A DNA stretch of 7,092 nt, from positions 1 to 7,092 of the forward strand of contig JAGGTO010000013.1 in assembly GCA_021163705.1 (NCBI GenBank), in the 5' to 3' direction. A program made the translations under genes and the position numbers. Below, one piece after another: positions 5,436-7,092 of this stretch; positions within the stretch are counted from its first letter, which is position 1, and every line of letters begins with the position of its first letter. Source of the stretch: Thermoplasmata archaeon. Its GTDB lineage: Archaea > Thermoplasmatota > Thermoplasmata > Thermoplasmatales > Aciduliprofundaceae. Below the pieces are notes generated by a model, which saw nothing but the letters and a program-made list of their open reading frames with translations, searched no databases and was not told the DNA's origin.

Positions 5436-7085
5436 ATGATGGGTGGACAAGTACCAATACTTGTGCTCAAGGAAGGCACAGAGAGAGAAACTGGCCGAGG
5501 GGCACAGAAGAAGAATATCGAGGTTGCAAAGGCAATAGCGGATGCAGTACGCACAACCCTCGGACCTAAAGGCATGGATAAGATGCTTGTAGATAGCCTT
5601 GGAGATATTGTCATTACCAATGACGGTGCAACCATTCTCAAGGAGATTGATGTAGCTCATCCCACAGCAAAGATGATGGTAGAAGTTGCGAAGGTTCAGG
5701 ATACGGAGGTTGGTGATGGAACTACAACCGCTGTAGTTCTTGCTGGAGAATTGCTCAAGAGGGCAGAGGAACTCCTGGATCAGAATGTACATCCAACAAT
5801 AATAACAAATGGATTTAGGCTCGCTGCTGAGAAAGCTCTTGAGCTTTTGCCAGAGCTTGGAACAAAGGTGGATAGTGACGAGCTTCTGAAAGAGATTGCA
5901 ATGACCGCCATGACCGGTAAGAATGTGGGTGAGGCCAAGGAGTATCTTGCAGAGATAGCTGTGAATGCTGTGAAAGCGATAGTATCTGAGGAGGATGGAA
6001 AGAAAATTGCGGATATTGATAACATCAAGGTTGAAAAGAAGCAGGGTGGAGGTATAAAGGATACCGAGCTCATAGATGGAATAGTGCTTGACAAAGAGAA
6101 GGTGCATCCACGCATGCCCAAGGTTGTGAAGGATGCAAAGATTGCATTAATAAATACTGGATTTGAGGTTAAGAAGACTGAGATAAGTGCAAAGATACAG
6201 ATTAACGACCCCTCTCAGATACAGGCATTCCTGGAGCAGGAGCAGGAAGAGATTAAGAAGATGGTTGATAAGGTTAAGGAAGTGGGTGCCAATGTGGTAT
6301 TCTGCCAGAAGGCAATAGATGATATAGCCCAGCATTATATGGCAAAGTACGGTATATACGCTGTGCGTCGCGTAAAGAAGAGCGATATGGAGAAACTGGC
6401 CAAGGCAACTGGAGCGAAGATTATCACAAATCTCGACGACCTTACAAGTGAGGATCTTGGATATGCAAAATTTGTGGAAGAGCGCAAGATAGGCGAGGAC
6501 CATATGACATTCGTGCGGGGTTGTAAGAATCCAAAGAGTGTGAGTATACTTGTGCGTGGTGGCACAGAGCATGTTGTGGATGAAGCTGAAAGAGCACTGC
6601 ATGATGCCCTGAAGGTAGTGGCAGTTACAATCGAGGATGGCTATGCTGTTGCAGGTGGAGGAGCCACCGAAATAGAGCTTGCTCTTAAGATAAGAGATTA
6701 TGCACCCTCAGTTGGAGGAAGAGAGCAGCTTGCAATTGAAGCATTTGCGGATGCCCTTGAAGTAGTTCCAAGAACTCTGGCTGAGAATGCAGGAATGGAT
6801 GCCATCGATGTTCTAATGAACCTCAAAGCTGAGCATCAGAAGGGCAATAAATATGCAGGTGTGGATGTGCTCGAGGGCAAGATATCCAACATGTTTGAGA
6901 AGAAGGTTATAGAGCCTCTGAGAGTTAAGAAGCAGGCAATTGAGAGTGCCACCGAAGCAGCGACAATGATACTGCGTATTGACGATGTCATAGCGGCAAA
7001 GAAAACCGAGCCCAAGACGCCCAAGGGCGGCCCTGAAGGCATGGGTGGCCCAGGTGGAATGGGCGGCATGCCCGGGATGATGTAA
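5436..7085 (+). CDS. Thermosome subunit (group II chaperonin)
   Basis: Thermosome subunits form double eight- or nine-membered rings that fold proteins in an ATP-driven cycle with a built-in lid, in the cytosol. From ATG 5436 the protein has 549 residues, the normal length. The equatorial ATP site is complete: TLGPKGMDKM (41-50), NDGATIL (62-68), GDGTTT (93-98, with the Mg-binding D94), the catalytic aspartate D390 in LHDAL, and AGGGATEIEL near 406-415. The apical and lid region lies in about residues 210-370, and ENAGMDAIDVL is at 450-460. The tail after about 527 is Gly/Met-rich (GGPEGMGGPGGMGGMPGMM), typical of chaperonins. ATG 5439 is an alternative start giving one Met fewer; MMGGQVPILVLKEGT matches the Thermoplasma-type N-terminus as I recall it. 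Nine of its 17 arginine codons are CGN, against 1 of 14 in nep1, consistent with strong expression. Whether a second subunit gene exists elsewhere cannot be seen. Confidence 0.97.
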   Translation: MMGGQVPILVLKEGTERETGRGAQKKNIEVAKAIADAVRTTLGPKGMDKMLVDSLGDIVITNDGATILKEIDVAHPTAKMMVEVAKVQDTEVGDGTTTAVVLAGELLKRAEELLDQNVHPTIITNGFRLAAEKALELLPELGTKVDSDELLKEIAMTAMTGKNVGEAKEYLAEIAVNAVKAIVSEEDGKKIADIDNIKVEKKQGGGIKDTELIDGIVLDKEKVHPRMPKVVKDAKIALINTGFEVKKTEISAKIQINDPSQIQAFLEQEQEEIKKMVDKVKEVGANVVFCQKAIDDIAQHYMAKYGIYAVRRVKKSDMEKLAKATGAKIITNLDDLTSEDLGYAKFVEERKIGEDHMTFVRGCKNPKSVSILVRGGTEHVVDEAERALHDALKVVAVTIEDGYAVAGGGATEIELALKIRDYAPSVGGREQLAIEAFADALEVVPRTLAENAGMDAIDVLMNLKAEHQKGNKYAGVDVLEGKISNMFEKKVIEPLRVKKQAIESATEAATMILRIDDVIAAKKTEPKTPKGGPEGMGGPGGMGGMPGMM

Positions 7086-7092
7086 ATTCTCC

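Noticed and set aside
5780..6602. Several long minus-strand open frames antisense to the thermosome
   Set aside because: They mirror the codon pattern of a highly conserved chaperonin gene, give Ser/Leu/Cys-rich translations with no domain, and lack start signals.
7028..7082. GGC/ATG-rich repeat-like stretch at the end of the thermosome
   Set aside because: It is the normal Gly/Met tail of chaperonins encoded by similar codons, not an independent DNA repeat.
1..7092. tRNA genes, CRISPR repeats, insertion sequences or attachment sites
   Set aside because: I scanned for cloverleaf-like elements, regularly spaced repeats, transposase motifs and terminal inverted repeats and saw none. Almost every base is accounted for by coding sequence or short promoters.

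Overview
The window is a compact stretch of archaeal chromosome carrying nine recognisable protein genes (one only as a C-terminal stub). No tRNA, rRNA, CRISPR array or mobile element was seen. The archaeal assignment rests on Nep1 and a group II chaperonin (thermosome), on TATA boxes about 25-29 bases ahead of several start codons, and on GGTGAT-type ribosome binding sites. The thermosome N-terminus (MMGGQVPILVLKEGT) closely resembles, from memory, that of Thermoplasma. A member of Thermoplasmatota, perhaps a moderately AT-rich thermophile such as Aciduliprofundum, is a reasonable inference but not proven.

Layout. Bases 1-931 (+) are a ribosome-biogenesis operon: the last codons of an unknown gene, then nep1 (16S rRNA pseudouridine N1-methyltransferase), then a small CRM/YhbY-domain RNA-binding protein, all joined by ATGA stop/start overlaps. 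A HIT-family nucleotide hydrolase/phosphorylase gene (912-1406, -) converges on them with a 20-base overlap of coding ends. A 48-base divergent promoter region separates it from truA (tRNA pseudouridine synthase, +). A winged-helix regulator gene (+) follows 6 bases after truA and appears to have its own promoter inside the truA 3' end. That regulator converges on a minus-strand pair, a 79-residue ferredoxin-fold-like protein followed by a YjbQ/UPF0047 protein; the two convergent stop codons share the palindrome TTAA.

Bases 3450-5303 (-) encode a cytosolic S9-family serine peptidase (acylaminoacyl-peptidase type, beta-propeller plus alpha/beta hydrolase). Across a divergent intergenic region of about 130 bases lies the thermosome subunit gene (5436-7085, +), complete with its Gly/Met-rich tail.

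Functional themes are RNA modification and ribosome assembly on the left (Nep1, CRM protein, TruA) and protein quality control on the right (S9 peptidase and chaperonin, divergently transcribed). Coding is very dense: the only intergenic spaces of note are the two divergent promoter regions and a 32-base T-rich gap. I do not see a clearly novel multi-gene system. The least explained elements are the winged-helix regulator and the translationally coupled 79-residue/YjbQ pair.
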